Assembly: GCA_016200005.1 (NCBI GenBank)
Contig: JACQFP010000022.1
Location: 272,904 to 336,903, forward strand
DNA: 64,000 nucleotides
Reading direction: 5' to 3'
Source of the DNA: Verrucomicrobiota bacterium
GTDB lineage: Bacteria > Verrucomicrobiota > Verrucomicrobiia > Limisphaerales > PALSA-1396
Shown here: positions 36,696-43,892 of the stretch, piece after piece
How positions within the stretch are numbered: position 1 is the stretch's first letter
How the letters are laid out: each line of letters begins with the position of its first letter
The notes under the pieces: model-generated
What the model was told of the DNA's origin: nothing
What the model saw: only the letters and a program-made list of their open reading frames with translations
The model's database searches: none
Made by a program: the position numbers and the translations under genes

Positions 36696-37211
36696 CTATA
36701 AAACAGCCACCGCCTCGATTTCGATTTGGTTGCCCGGTGGCGCAAGTTCCGTCACGCCCACGGCGGTCGAGGCGGGATAAGGCTTCACGAGATATTCCTT
36801 GCGCACTTTGCGATAGACCGGCAGGTCACGGCTGAAGTGCGTGAAGTAAGCGCGCAGGATCACAATGTTCGCCATCGAGCCACCGGCCTGTTCGACGATC
36901 ACCTTGATGCGCTCGAACGTCTGGCGGAACTGCGTCTCCATGTCGGCGTTGTAATCGCGCGGGCCTTGCCCGGAGATGAACACCAGACGCTGGCCTTCGG
37001 CAAGGATGCCCGGCGTGTAACCCACATCAGCTGCGGGAGCATCGGGCGGATTCAGACCTTTGATCTTCATTGCGGGAGAGGAAGCAGTCCTCGGCTTGGC
37101 GTCGCCGGCTGCGTTGGCGATTGACGGAAGTCCACCTGCAAGCCCGAGCAGCCCGGCGGCGAGAAACGTTCGACGGTCGTGTGAACGGTTGCGTGAACGT
37201 TTGGATTTCAT
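36696..37211 (-). CDS. Tat-exported RidA/YjgF-family protein
   Basis: About 171 residues from the ATG at 37211. An N-terminal signal (HDRRTFLAAGLLGLAGGLPSI) with a twin arginine suggests Tat export, which is unusual for RidA, normally cytoplasmic. The RidA fold shows YTPGILAEGQRLVFISGQGPRD, TQFRQTFERIKVIVEQAGG, ILRAYFTHF and STAVGVTELAPPGNQIEIEAVAVL. The last block contains the Glu that RidA uses for water activation. The catalytic arginine usual near LRAY is at the RAYFTHF position. It may deaminate imines in the periplasm, or have another ligand. Confidence 0.85.
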   Translation of the reverse strand: MKSKRSRNRSHDRRTFLAAGLLGLAGGLPSIANAAGDAKPRTASSPAMKIKGLNPPDAPAADVGYTPGILAEGQRLVFISGQGPRDYNADMETQFRQTFERIKVIVEQAGGSMANIVILRAYFTHFSRDLPVYRKVRKEYLVKPYPASTAVGVTELAPPGNQIEIEAVAVL

Positions 37212-37322
37212 TTTAGCACTAGTATGGCCTTGCGCCATGCCCCGATTCATTCGCACCTTGGTATGTGGCGAGCCGCGAATTCAAAGGGAAGCGTCTTCGA
37301 CCGTCGAATTTCTTCGTAATAA

Positions 37323-38729
37323 TCATAACGGCAGTTTGATGCCCGACAAGCGCTGATACATTTCTATCGCGTACCTATCCGTCATTCCTGACACAAAGTC
37401 TGTAAGGGCGAGGATTCTTTCATATCTGGTCAATTTATCGATTACTTTCTCGTTGGACTCTTTCGAGAATTTGTTGTCTTTGAAGAGCATCCCCCTCGGG
37501 AAGATTTGCCTCAGCTTTTCATTTTCTTTCCCGGTTCCATTTAACACAACAGCGCCCCAAAATATATCCAATAAGCCGCCTAGGGTTTTGAAACCGGCCA
37601 GTTCAATCTGCAAAACTCTTTGGTCAGTGTAAACGTGCCGTTCGATAAGCGCTCGAATCGTTTTGAATGAGCCTCTATAGTTCTTGTCAATCCGTGCGAT
37701 CAGTTCGTCCTTCATCGTGCCACTTTCAATCACCGCCAAATTACGCATGAACACACGGACGCATTCTTTAACCAGCGTGTTTACGGCGGCTGCGCGCAGT
37801 TTTCGGATCAAAACATCCTCTGGTGCGCCATTCCTTCGCGCGTAATCATAATCCCTTCTGCTTTCAGCGTCCATTAGAGCCCTCATCGGCGGCGCAATCG
37901 TCTTGAACCCCAGCAGGTTCAGCTTGTGAGCATCCTCCAAGTCAACCAGCCCATAGCAGATGTCGTCTGCAGCTTCGAGTAAAAACGCCAGAGGGTGTCG
38001 CGCATATACTCCGTCACTACGGCGGATCATCCGAAGATGGTTAAACGCCTTTATTGCCCACGGTCGTTCAGCATTGAAATACCCGAATTTCTTTTTTGAA
38101 ACGTCCTTATCATTTTTGTCGCTCCCATGTGGAAGGGTTGAAGGACAGGGATATTTCATCATGGCTCCGATGAGCGCGAATGTAGGAGAAACGCCGCCCA
38201 TCCTGCGGAAATGTCTCGTAAGGATTCGAAAGCCTTGCGCATTTCCCTCGAACGATTGCAGATCGTTTACCTCATGGTTCGATTCTAGTGAGCTGGTATG
38301 GTTCTCAGCCCACTTCCGAATCGCATCTTCTCCTGAGTGGCCGAAAGGGGGATTGCCGAGATCATGGGCCAAGCAGGCCGATGCCACAAGAGTTCCAAAT
38401 TCTTGAGGGGAGGGTAAATGCTTGTCTGTGATCTGGCGGCCATGCAGTGAAAGACGCAGGTGTAAATGCTTACCAGCCAAGATTCCTAGCGTCCTTCCAA
38501 CGGATGCGACTTCTAAGGTATGTGTAAGCCGTGTGCGCGTATAGTCTGTGACTGAAAATGGGAAGACCTGTGTTTTGTCCTGCAACCGTCGGAACGCGCT
38601 GGAGTAGATGATTCGGCCATAGTCACGCTCAAATTCCGAACGAATCATGTCAGTTTGTCTTCTGGGCTCTCCACACAAACGCTCATCAGAAAGCAAGGAC
38701 TGCCATAGTTTGAGTTTTTCGGAACTCAT
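37323..38729 (-). CDS. dgt: Deoxyguanosinetriphosphate triphosphohydrolase (dGTPase)
   Basis: About 468 residues from the ATG at 38729. HD-domain hydrolase: RSEFERDYGRIIYSSAFRRLQDKTQVFP, then RTRLTHTLEVASVGR (first His), CLAHDLGNPPFGHSGE (His-Asp pair) and, later, DDICYGLVDLEDAH (last Asp). ESNHEVNDLQSFEGNAQGFR is the family block. Full length for the Dgt family. It hydrolyses dGTP or other dNTPs to the deoxynucleoside and triphosphate, and can restrict phage DNA synthesis in some hosts. Single gene; upstream and downstream neighbours seem unrelated. Confidence 0.93.
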   Translation of the reverse strand: MSSEKLKLWQSLLSDERLCGEPRRQTDMIRSEFERDYGRIIYSSAFRRLQDKTQVFPFSVTDYTRTRLTHTLEVASVGRTLGILAGKHLHLRLSLHGRQITDKHLPSPQEFGTLVASACLAHDLGNPPFGHSGEDAIRKWAENHTSSLESNHEVNDLQSFEGNAQGFRILTRHFRRMGGVSPTFALIGAMMKYPCPSTLPHGSDKNDKDVSKKKFGYFNAERPWAIKAFNHLRMIRRSDGVYARHPLAFLLEAADDICYGLVDLEDAHKLNLLGFKTIAPPMRALMDAESRRDYDYARRNGAPEDVLIRKLRAAAVNTLVKECVRVFMRNLAVIESGTMKDELIARIDKNYRGSFKTIRALIERHVYTDQRVLQIELAGFKTLGGLLDIFWGAVVLNGTGKENEKLRQIFPRGMLFKDNKFSKESNEKVIDKLTRYERILALTDFVSGMTDRYAIEMYQRLSGIKLPL

Positions 38730-38787
38730 CGCTGATTTGATATAACAACTGATCCAGTCTTGCGTGCTTCCGGTAAGGCGGCACCAT

Positions 38788-39948
38788 CTAACGCGGCGCG
38801 GCGGCAACTCGTTTTGCGATGGTGTCGAGGTCAACAATCGCGGCGCGGTTGCCGGCTTTCTTCACGAGTTCACAAACCAGTTCGATGGCTTTGAACTCCG
38901 GGTCGCTCGGATACAGCACGGAAGGATGCGAGAGCAGGTCGAACACGGCGCGATGTTCGATGGCCCATTCGACGCCGAGGCGGATCGCCTTGAGAAAATG
39001 TTCCAGCTTCCAACGTCCGTTGCGGAACGCGCCGATGTCGCTGATGGGACTCATCGGAACATCAATCAGTCCGGTCGGATAGACGAACGGTTGCGCGGCC
39101 TGTTGCGCTTTCACGATGTTGTCAAACACGTCGGGCGTCGGGTCCTTGCCCACTTCGCCGTACAGATGCACGGGATATTTGCAGCTCACCCATTTGAATC
39201 CGAGATCGAGCATCATCTGCTGCACGTCGGTTCGACCGTTCAATCCATCGGCAAAACCGCCGGGTGTGCGGAAGCCCGCCGGGCCGAAACCGAGCCGTGT
39301 GCGCATGGCGTCGGTGCAAAGCTGGATGTTTTCGCGAATCACCTGCGCCGGAGTTTTGCCTGCGATCAACCACGGCGCGCGGGCAAAGCGATATTGAATG
39401 TCCTGCGGCTTGGTCGCCAGAACAAAGACGTGATCGTAAGTGTGGTTGCCGATAGGATGGCCAGCCTCATGGAGTGCCTTCATCCAGTCCACGTTTTCCT
39501 GCTCAAAAACCTGGCCGACGGCAAAGAAGTGAATGACGCCGCCGTGCGCTTTGACGCGGCGGGCGGCTTCGACGGCGTAACGTTTGGCTTCGTCGTTGAG
39601 GTTTCCTTTTTCGTAATCCCAATGCATGTCCTCCCAGCGCGGAAAGTTGCGCGCCATTTCGAGATCGAGCGTGATGGCGATGAGTGCCTTGTCGCGTGAA
39701 GGCGGAGCAGCTTGGGCCAGCGCGCTCGCACCTCCAAAACCTGCCGCGACGCCGGCCATCGAAACGGTTCGGAGAAATTCGCGACGCGATGTTGCATTGT
39801 CGCCGTAGCCGCCGACGTCAGTCGGCGCTGACTTTATCCTGCTGACAGAATGCGCCGACTGACGTCGGCGGCTACGCGCCGGGGGCAATTCCAGTGCCGG
39901 GTGGGAAGTTCGGATCGGCAGGGACAGGCTATTTCTTTCTTGGTTCAT
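38788..39948 (-). CDS. Tat-exported polysaccharide deacetylase (NodB-like)
   Basis: About 386 residues from the ATG at 39948, the nearest in-frame start before the Tat motif SRREFLR (54-60). Residues ~25-48 are encoded by a REP-like inverted repeat. The NodB-like domain shows AITLDLE (motif 1, with Asp-Leu-Glu instead of Phe-Asp-Asp), GNHTYDH (motif 2, both metal histidines), and FRTPGGFADG (motif 3). It should remove acetyl groups from a surface or environmental glycan in the periplasm. Its start overlaps the stop of the isochorismatase-like gene by 20 nt, so the two are co-transcribed. Confidence 0.85.
   Translation of the reverse strand: MNQERNSLSLPIRTSHPALELPPARSRRRQSAHSVSRIKSAPTDVGGYGDNATSRREFLRTVSMAGVAAGFGGASALAQAAPPSRDKALIAITLDLEMARNFPRWEDMHWDYEKGNLNDEAKRYAVEAARRVKAHGGVIHFFAVGQVFEQENVDWMKALHEAGHPIGNHTYDHVFVLATKPQDIQYRFARAPWLIAGKTPAQVIRENIQLCTDAMRTRLGFGPAGFRTPGGFADGLNGRTDVQQMMLDLGFKWVSCKYPVHLYGEVGKDPTPDVFDNIVKAQQAAQPFVYPTGLIDVPMSPISDIGAFRNGRWKLEHFLKAIRLGVEWAIEHRAVFDLLSHPSVLYPSDPEFKAIELVCELVKKAGNRAAIVDLDTIAKRVAAAPR
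39805..39875. repeat. REP-like inverted repeat, type B, inside the deacetylase gene
   Basis: Two perfect 24-nt arms, 39805-39828 and 39852-39875 (GTAGCCGCCGACGTCAGTCGGCGC and its reverse complement), flank a 23-nt spacer. It lies in the part of the gene that encodes the residues before the Tat motif and keeps the frame open. Confidence 0.9.
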
Positions 39949-40990
39949 ACTTGATCCATGAGATTTGGGTGACGAGTTGATTGAGCGAGGCAAACGCAAT
40001 GTGCGCACTGGTCGCAATTTTCGGCGTGTCATGCGCCGGGAACGTAGCCAGCGTGGCGTCGCCGACGAGAAACACGTTGAAATCCTTCGAGAGATTCTCG
40101 TAGCCCGCGCACGTCTTCGCGTAGCACATGTCCGTGGCGTAGCCGGTCAACAGGACATGGCGGACGCCGTTGGCGCGGAGAAACTCGCGCAACTTGTCGT
40201 AGCCCTCGGCGTCATAAACCACCACATCGTCGGGAAACACCGTGATGTCGCGCGTGACGGGAATGGGTAGGTCCCAGAACCCGGCATTGTTGAAACGCGC
40301 AGTCGCGTCGAGACCGGGGAACTGTTTGAAGTAATCGACCACTGGTTTGTCCTCGGAAAGCTTGATCGTCGAGGGCAACGGCTCGCCGCGATAGTTGAAC
40401 CCGCGTAGTTTCGCGTCGAGTTCTTGCGCACCTTGCTTGCGCTCCTCCGGGCCGGGATTGTGCGTGAACGAGCGATACATCTTGCGACGGATCGGATCAC
40501 AACTGCCCGGCAAACTGTAAAGCACGGCGGCCACCTTGCCGCGAAGCGATTTATGGAAGGGATCGATCACGGTGCGCGTGTGCTTCGCCGCGAGATGGTT
40601 TTTTGCCGGCGTGCAAAAGTCTGCCACACCCGCCGGCTCCGGCGTGTCCCAACCCTGGCCGTCATCGATGCCCCAAGGATGCACCATGATGATGGCCGTC
40701 TGGCTGGCGCGAAGATGATTCGGCGCTTCGATGATGCCACGCGCGTTGTAGCTCCAGCGCCAGGCGCGCACGTGGAGGTCGGCGTCCGGATCATTCACGA
40801 TGGCCGGCGCTTCCCATCGATTCGTCTCGCGGACCGGCTCGACCCATTCCGGATGGTCCGCGAGCAACGGCTTCGGATGTTTGATAGGAATGAGTTTGTT
40901 GTCGTAAGTGCGCGACGGTTCGCTGGCGCGGGTCAAATGCGCGCCGAAAACGAGAATCAGCAAGCTTTGGAGAATGGATGCAGGGCGCAT
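39929..40990 (-). CDS. Exported isochorismatase-like cysteine hydrolase
   Basis: About 353 residues from the ATG at 40990; a longer start at 41071 is less likely. Signal segment ILQSLLILVFGAHLTRA. The isochorismatase fold is visible as AIIMVHPWGIDDG (motif with the first Asp), VYDAEGYDKLREFL, VLLTGYATDMCYAKTC (catalytic cysteine after the cis-peptide-like ATD) and VFLVGDATLATFP. A long N-terminal extension and a long insert (FTHNPGPEERKQG region) distinguish it from small amidohydrolases. Substrate unknown. Translationally coupled to the deacetylase downstream. Confidence 0.83.
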   Translation of the reverse strand: MRPASILQSLLILVFGAHLTRASEPSRTYDNKLIPIKHPKPLLADHPEWVEPVRETNRWEAPAIVNDPDADLHVRAWRWSYNARGIIEAPNHLRASQTAIIMVHPWGIDDGQGWDTPEPAGVADFCTPAKNHLAAKHTRTVIDPFHKSLRGKVAAVLYSLPGSCDPIRRKMYRSFTHNPGPEERKQGAQELDAKLRGFNYRGEPLPSTIKLSEDKPVVDYFKQFPGLDATARFNNAGFWDLPIPVTRDITVFPDDVVVYDAEGYDKLREFLRANGVRHVLLTGYATDMCYAKTCAGYENLSKDFNVFLVGDATLATFPAHDTPKIATSAHIAFASLNQLVTQISWIKYEPRKK

Positions 40991-41174
40991 AATTTTTCGG
41001 TAGTTCAGACTCCAATGTAGGCAGTCGATCACCTGGCCGTCAATTTCAACTTTAGTCAGAGCTGTCAGCAATTTGTCGGCGGTGTCGGCTTGATTTTTTG
41101 GGAGAAATGGCTTCTTTTGGACCTGTTCCCGGGATCAAATGCGAGACATGACCAAGCGCAACTAAATTTTGCTT

Positions 41175-43172
41175 ATGAAAAACTTCTCACGAACCATCGC
41201 TGCAATCATCGCAATCACCTGGCTGCTTAGCGGCGCCACGCAAATCCGCGCCCAAGGCACGGCTTTCACGTATCAAGGCCGCCTTGCCGACACCGGCAGC
41301 CCCGCCAACGGTAATTATGACCTGAGGTTCACGGTTTACGATTCAACCAATAGTCCCGGCACGATCATCGCCGGGCCGCTCACCAATGCGCCGACCGTGG
41401 TGAGCAACGGTTTGTTCACCGTGAAGCTGGATTTCGGCGCGAGCGTGTTCACCGGCGCGGCGCGCTGGCTGGAGATTGCGGTGCGTACCAACGGCAGCGG
41501 CGCTTTCGCCACTCTCACGCCGCGTCAGCATTTAACGCCGACCCCGTATGCGATTTATGCCGGAGGCGCGAACGCCGCCGGCATCAGCGGAACACTTCCG
41601 GCCACCACTCTCAACGGCACCTACACCAACGCCGTCAACTTCAACAATGGCGCGAACAGTTTTGACGGAAGTTTCTACGGACAATTCTTCGGATCGAGTT
41701 TCATTGGCGGCAATTTCGTCGGCAATTTCATTGGCACGGGAAGTGGTTTGGCCGACGTTTGGCACACCGGCGGCAATCTCGGGACCACGGCGGGCGTGAA
41801 CTTCCTCGGCACTACGGACAATGAGCCGCTCCAACTGCACGTCAATGGTCAACGTGTCCTGCGATTGGAACCAGTTTCGGACTTGACTGGATTTCTTCCC
41901 AATGTGATTGGAGGCAAGGACAATTACGTTGTCCCGGGCACGACCGGCGCATTCATCGGTGGTGGTGGCGGCGTCGGTCTCTCCAACACGATCGCGTCCA
42001 CGGAAGGTGTCATTGCCGGAGGGTTTTTGAACCACATCGAAGCGGGCAATGCTCATGCCAGCGCGATCGGTGGTGGTTTTGACAACACCATCGAATTTGG
42101 CGCGGCGCGGTCGGTGATCGCTGGAGGCCATGCCAACCGCATCGGCACGAATGCGACAGGGGCGGTGGTCAGCGGCGGCGAAGTGAATGATGTGTTGGAT
42201 GGGGCGTTCTGGGGAACCATCGGCGGTGGTTTCTTAAACACCATTCAGCCGAACGCTTCTTATTCCACCATTGGTGGCGGCGTGCAAAATACTATTCAGA
42301 CCAACGCCTCTTATTCCTTCATCGGCGGTGGTTCTGGTAATCTGATTCTGCCAACGGCCGCTGTCTCGGTTATCGGCGGCGGCTTCGGCAACACCAATGG
42401 TGGTCTCTGGGCCACAATTCCCGGCGGTTACGCCAATGTCGCCAGCGGGACTTTCAGCTTCGCTGCCGGACACCAGGCCAAGGCGCGCCATGACGGGGCG
42501 TTTGTTTGGGCGGACTCCACCTCGGCTGATTTTGTGTCCACCGCCAGCGACCAATTCCTGGTCCGCGCATCCGGCGGATTATTTTTTTATAACGGCGCTC
42601 CCGGCGTCAATGTGGATCAGTTCAACGCGAACAATGGCGATATCGGTTACGCCTTAAGGTTTGGCATCGGCAGCGGGGAAGGGATCGGTTCCAAACGCAC
42701 GCCTGGCGGTAACCAGTATGGCTTGGATTTTTACACACAATTTACCAATCGGATGGCAATTACTCAGAGTGGCCTTGTCGGCATCGGTACAAATAATCCA
42801 GCGGCGGCCCTGCACGTAGTGGGCGGCGGTACCACCAACCTTGCCCTCAAAATCTCGAATGGCGGCATCTCTGTTTCTGGTGCCGGCATCGGCACGAGTA
42901 CGCCTGCGTTTGTTCATCGGGCATCGGCCGCAAATATCGAGGGCGGCGCCACGCATCGGACGACCATTACTCATCCGCTGACGGATGGCGATCATGACGC
43001 CATCCTCATCGTCACGCCCAACTACAATCCCGGCGAAACTGGAAACATACTCGACACTCACCCTATCGGAGTTTTCTACAACTCGTCACTGTCAAAATGG
43101 CAAATCTTCCACCAGGACTTCGCGGCGGTGACAACGGATGCTGCCTACAACGTACTGGTAATCAAACCTTGA
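41175..43172 (+). CDS. Fibre-like secreted protein 1 (YadA-head-like repeats)
   Basis: About 665 residues from the ATG at 41175. Signal peptide to ~28 (IIAITWLLSGATQIRAQ). The shared N-terminal domain starts QGTAFTYQGRLADTGSPANG and ends PRQHLTPTPYAIYA (~30-125). There follow about eight copies of an xxIGGGxxNxI repeat (for example STIGGGVQNTIQ), then FAAGHQAKARHDGAFVWADS, a YadA-head/tail-fibre signature. Late in the protein come VGIGTNNPAAALHVVG and a terminal domain ending AAVTTDAAYNVLVIKP. No S74 chaperone motif. Beta-roll repeats suggest a trimeric surface fibre. It leads transcription unit 1 of the array; the partner gene starts 17 nt after its stop. Confidence 0.85.
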   Translation: MKNFSRTIAAIIAITWLLSGATQIRAQGTAFTYQGRLADTGSPANGNYDLRFTVYDSTNSPGTIIAGPLTNAPTVVSNGLFTVKLDFGASVFTGAARWLEIAVRTNGSGAFATLTPRQHLTPTPYAIYAGGANAAGISGTLPATTLNGTYTNAVNFNNGANSFDGSFYGQFFGSSFIGGNFVGNFIGTGSGLADVWHTGGNLGTTAGVNFLGTTDNEPLQLHVNGQRVLRLEPVSDLTGFLPNVIGGKDNYVVPGTTGAFIGGGGGVGLSNTIASTEGVIAGGFLNHIEAGNAHASAIGGGFDNTIEFGAARSVIAGGHANRIGTNATGAVVSGGEVNDVLDGAFWGTIGGGFLNTIQPNASYSTIGGGVQNTIQTNASYSFIGGGSGNLILPTAAVSVIGGGFGNTNGGLWATIPGGYANVASGTFSFAAGHQAKARHDGAFVWADSTSADFVSTASDQFLVRASGGLFFYNGAPGVNVDQFNANNGDIGYALRFGIGSGEGIGSKRTPGGNQYGLDFYTQFTNRMAITQSGLVGIGTNNPAAALHVVGGGTTNLALKISNGGISVSGAGIGTSTPAFVHRASAANIEGGATHRTTITHPLTDGDHDAILIVTPNYNPGETGNILDTHPIGVFYNSSLSKWQIFHQDFAAVTTDAAYNVLVIKP

Positions 43173-43189
43173 TTCTGGAATTACCAATT

Positions 43190-43675
43190 ATGAAATCGCA
43201 TCCAAGATTCTGCAGATATTCAACATTGCTCTCGCCTTTCCTCGCATTGGCTTTGGCGGCGCTCACTATTCGGACTGAAGCACAGCCATTCTCAATCGAC
43301 TGGTTCACGATCGACAGCGGCGGCGGCACGAGCACGGGCGGCGTGTATGTCGTCAGCGGCACCGTTGGCCAACCGGACGCGGGCGCGACGATGAGCGGCG
43401 GGAATTATTCGGTGGACGGTGGATTCTGGAGTTTCATCGCCGCCGTGCAAACGCCGGGTGCACCGTTACTCTCCATCCGACTCACAACCACGAACACTGT
43501 GGCTGTTTCCTGGCCGTCGCCTTCCACCGGTTTCACGCTTCAGCAAAACACCAACGGTCTGGGGACTGTCAACTGGAGCAACATTGTCATCACGCCAAGC
43601 GACGATGGCACGACCAAGACTATCATTGTGAACCCGCCGACGGGGAACAGGTTTTATCGGTTGAAGAATCCGTAG
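43190..43675 (+). CDS. Small secreted GGFW partner protein 1
   Basis: 161 residues from the ATG at 43190; a frame start at 43097 overlaps the fibre gene and is not needed. Signal peptide LLSPFLALALAALTIRTEA. The domain begins FSIDWFTIDSGGGTSTGGVY, continues with GTVGQPDAGATMSGGNYSVDGGFW, then a second beta domain (LTTTNTVAVSWPSPSTGFTL ... GNRFYRLKNP). This two-part layout recurs in four proteins of the array with 70-90 % visible identity. No enzyme motif. Last gene of unit 1; a hairpin with a T run follows. Confidence 0.85.
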   Translation: MKSHPRFCRYSTLLSPFLALALAALTIRTEAQPFSIDWFTIDSGGGTSTGGVYVVSGTVGQPDAGATMSGGNYSVDGGFWSFIAAVQTPGAPLLSIRLTTTNTVAVSWPSPSTGFTLQQNTNGLGTVNWSNIVITPSDDGTTKTIIVNPPTGNRFYRLKNP

Positions 43676-43686
43676 CTGGTGCTGTC

Positions 43687-43709
43687 AAGCGGCGGCTGAT
43701 CCGCTTTTT
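43687..43709 (+). terminator. Rho-independent terminator after array unit 1
   Basis: A 6-bp stem AAGCGG/CCGCTT with an 8-nt loop ends in a run of five T (43705-43709). It lies 11 nt after the partner-1 stop and separates unit 1 from the next fibre gene. Confidence 0.6.
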
Positions 43710-43892
43710 CCCAACGAGGGCAAGGCTGATCTCTTTCACCCGCAGACGCTCTTCCGCGGCTGTTGATGCGGCATAAACTTCGGGCGCCGATTGACAATCC
43801 ACTTGCTTTCCCAGCGGATTCAGGCCTCAACTAAATCGTTCCGGTGAATTGCACGATGACTGCCAAAAAACCTTTTTAACCAAGCCACACTT

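Noticed and set aside
37323..38729. dGTPase as part of an anti-phage defence island
   Set aside because: The domain is an ordinary Dgt-type HD hydrolase and no other defence gene is close to it.
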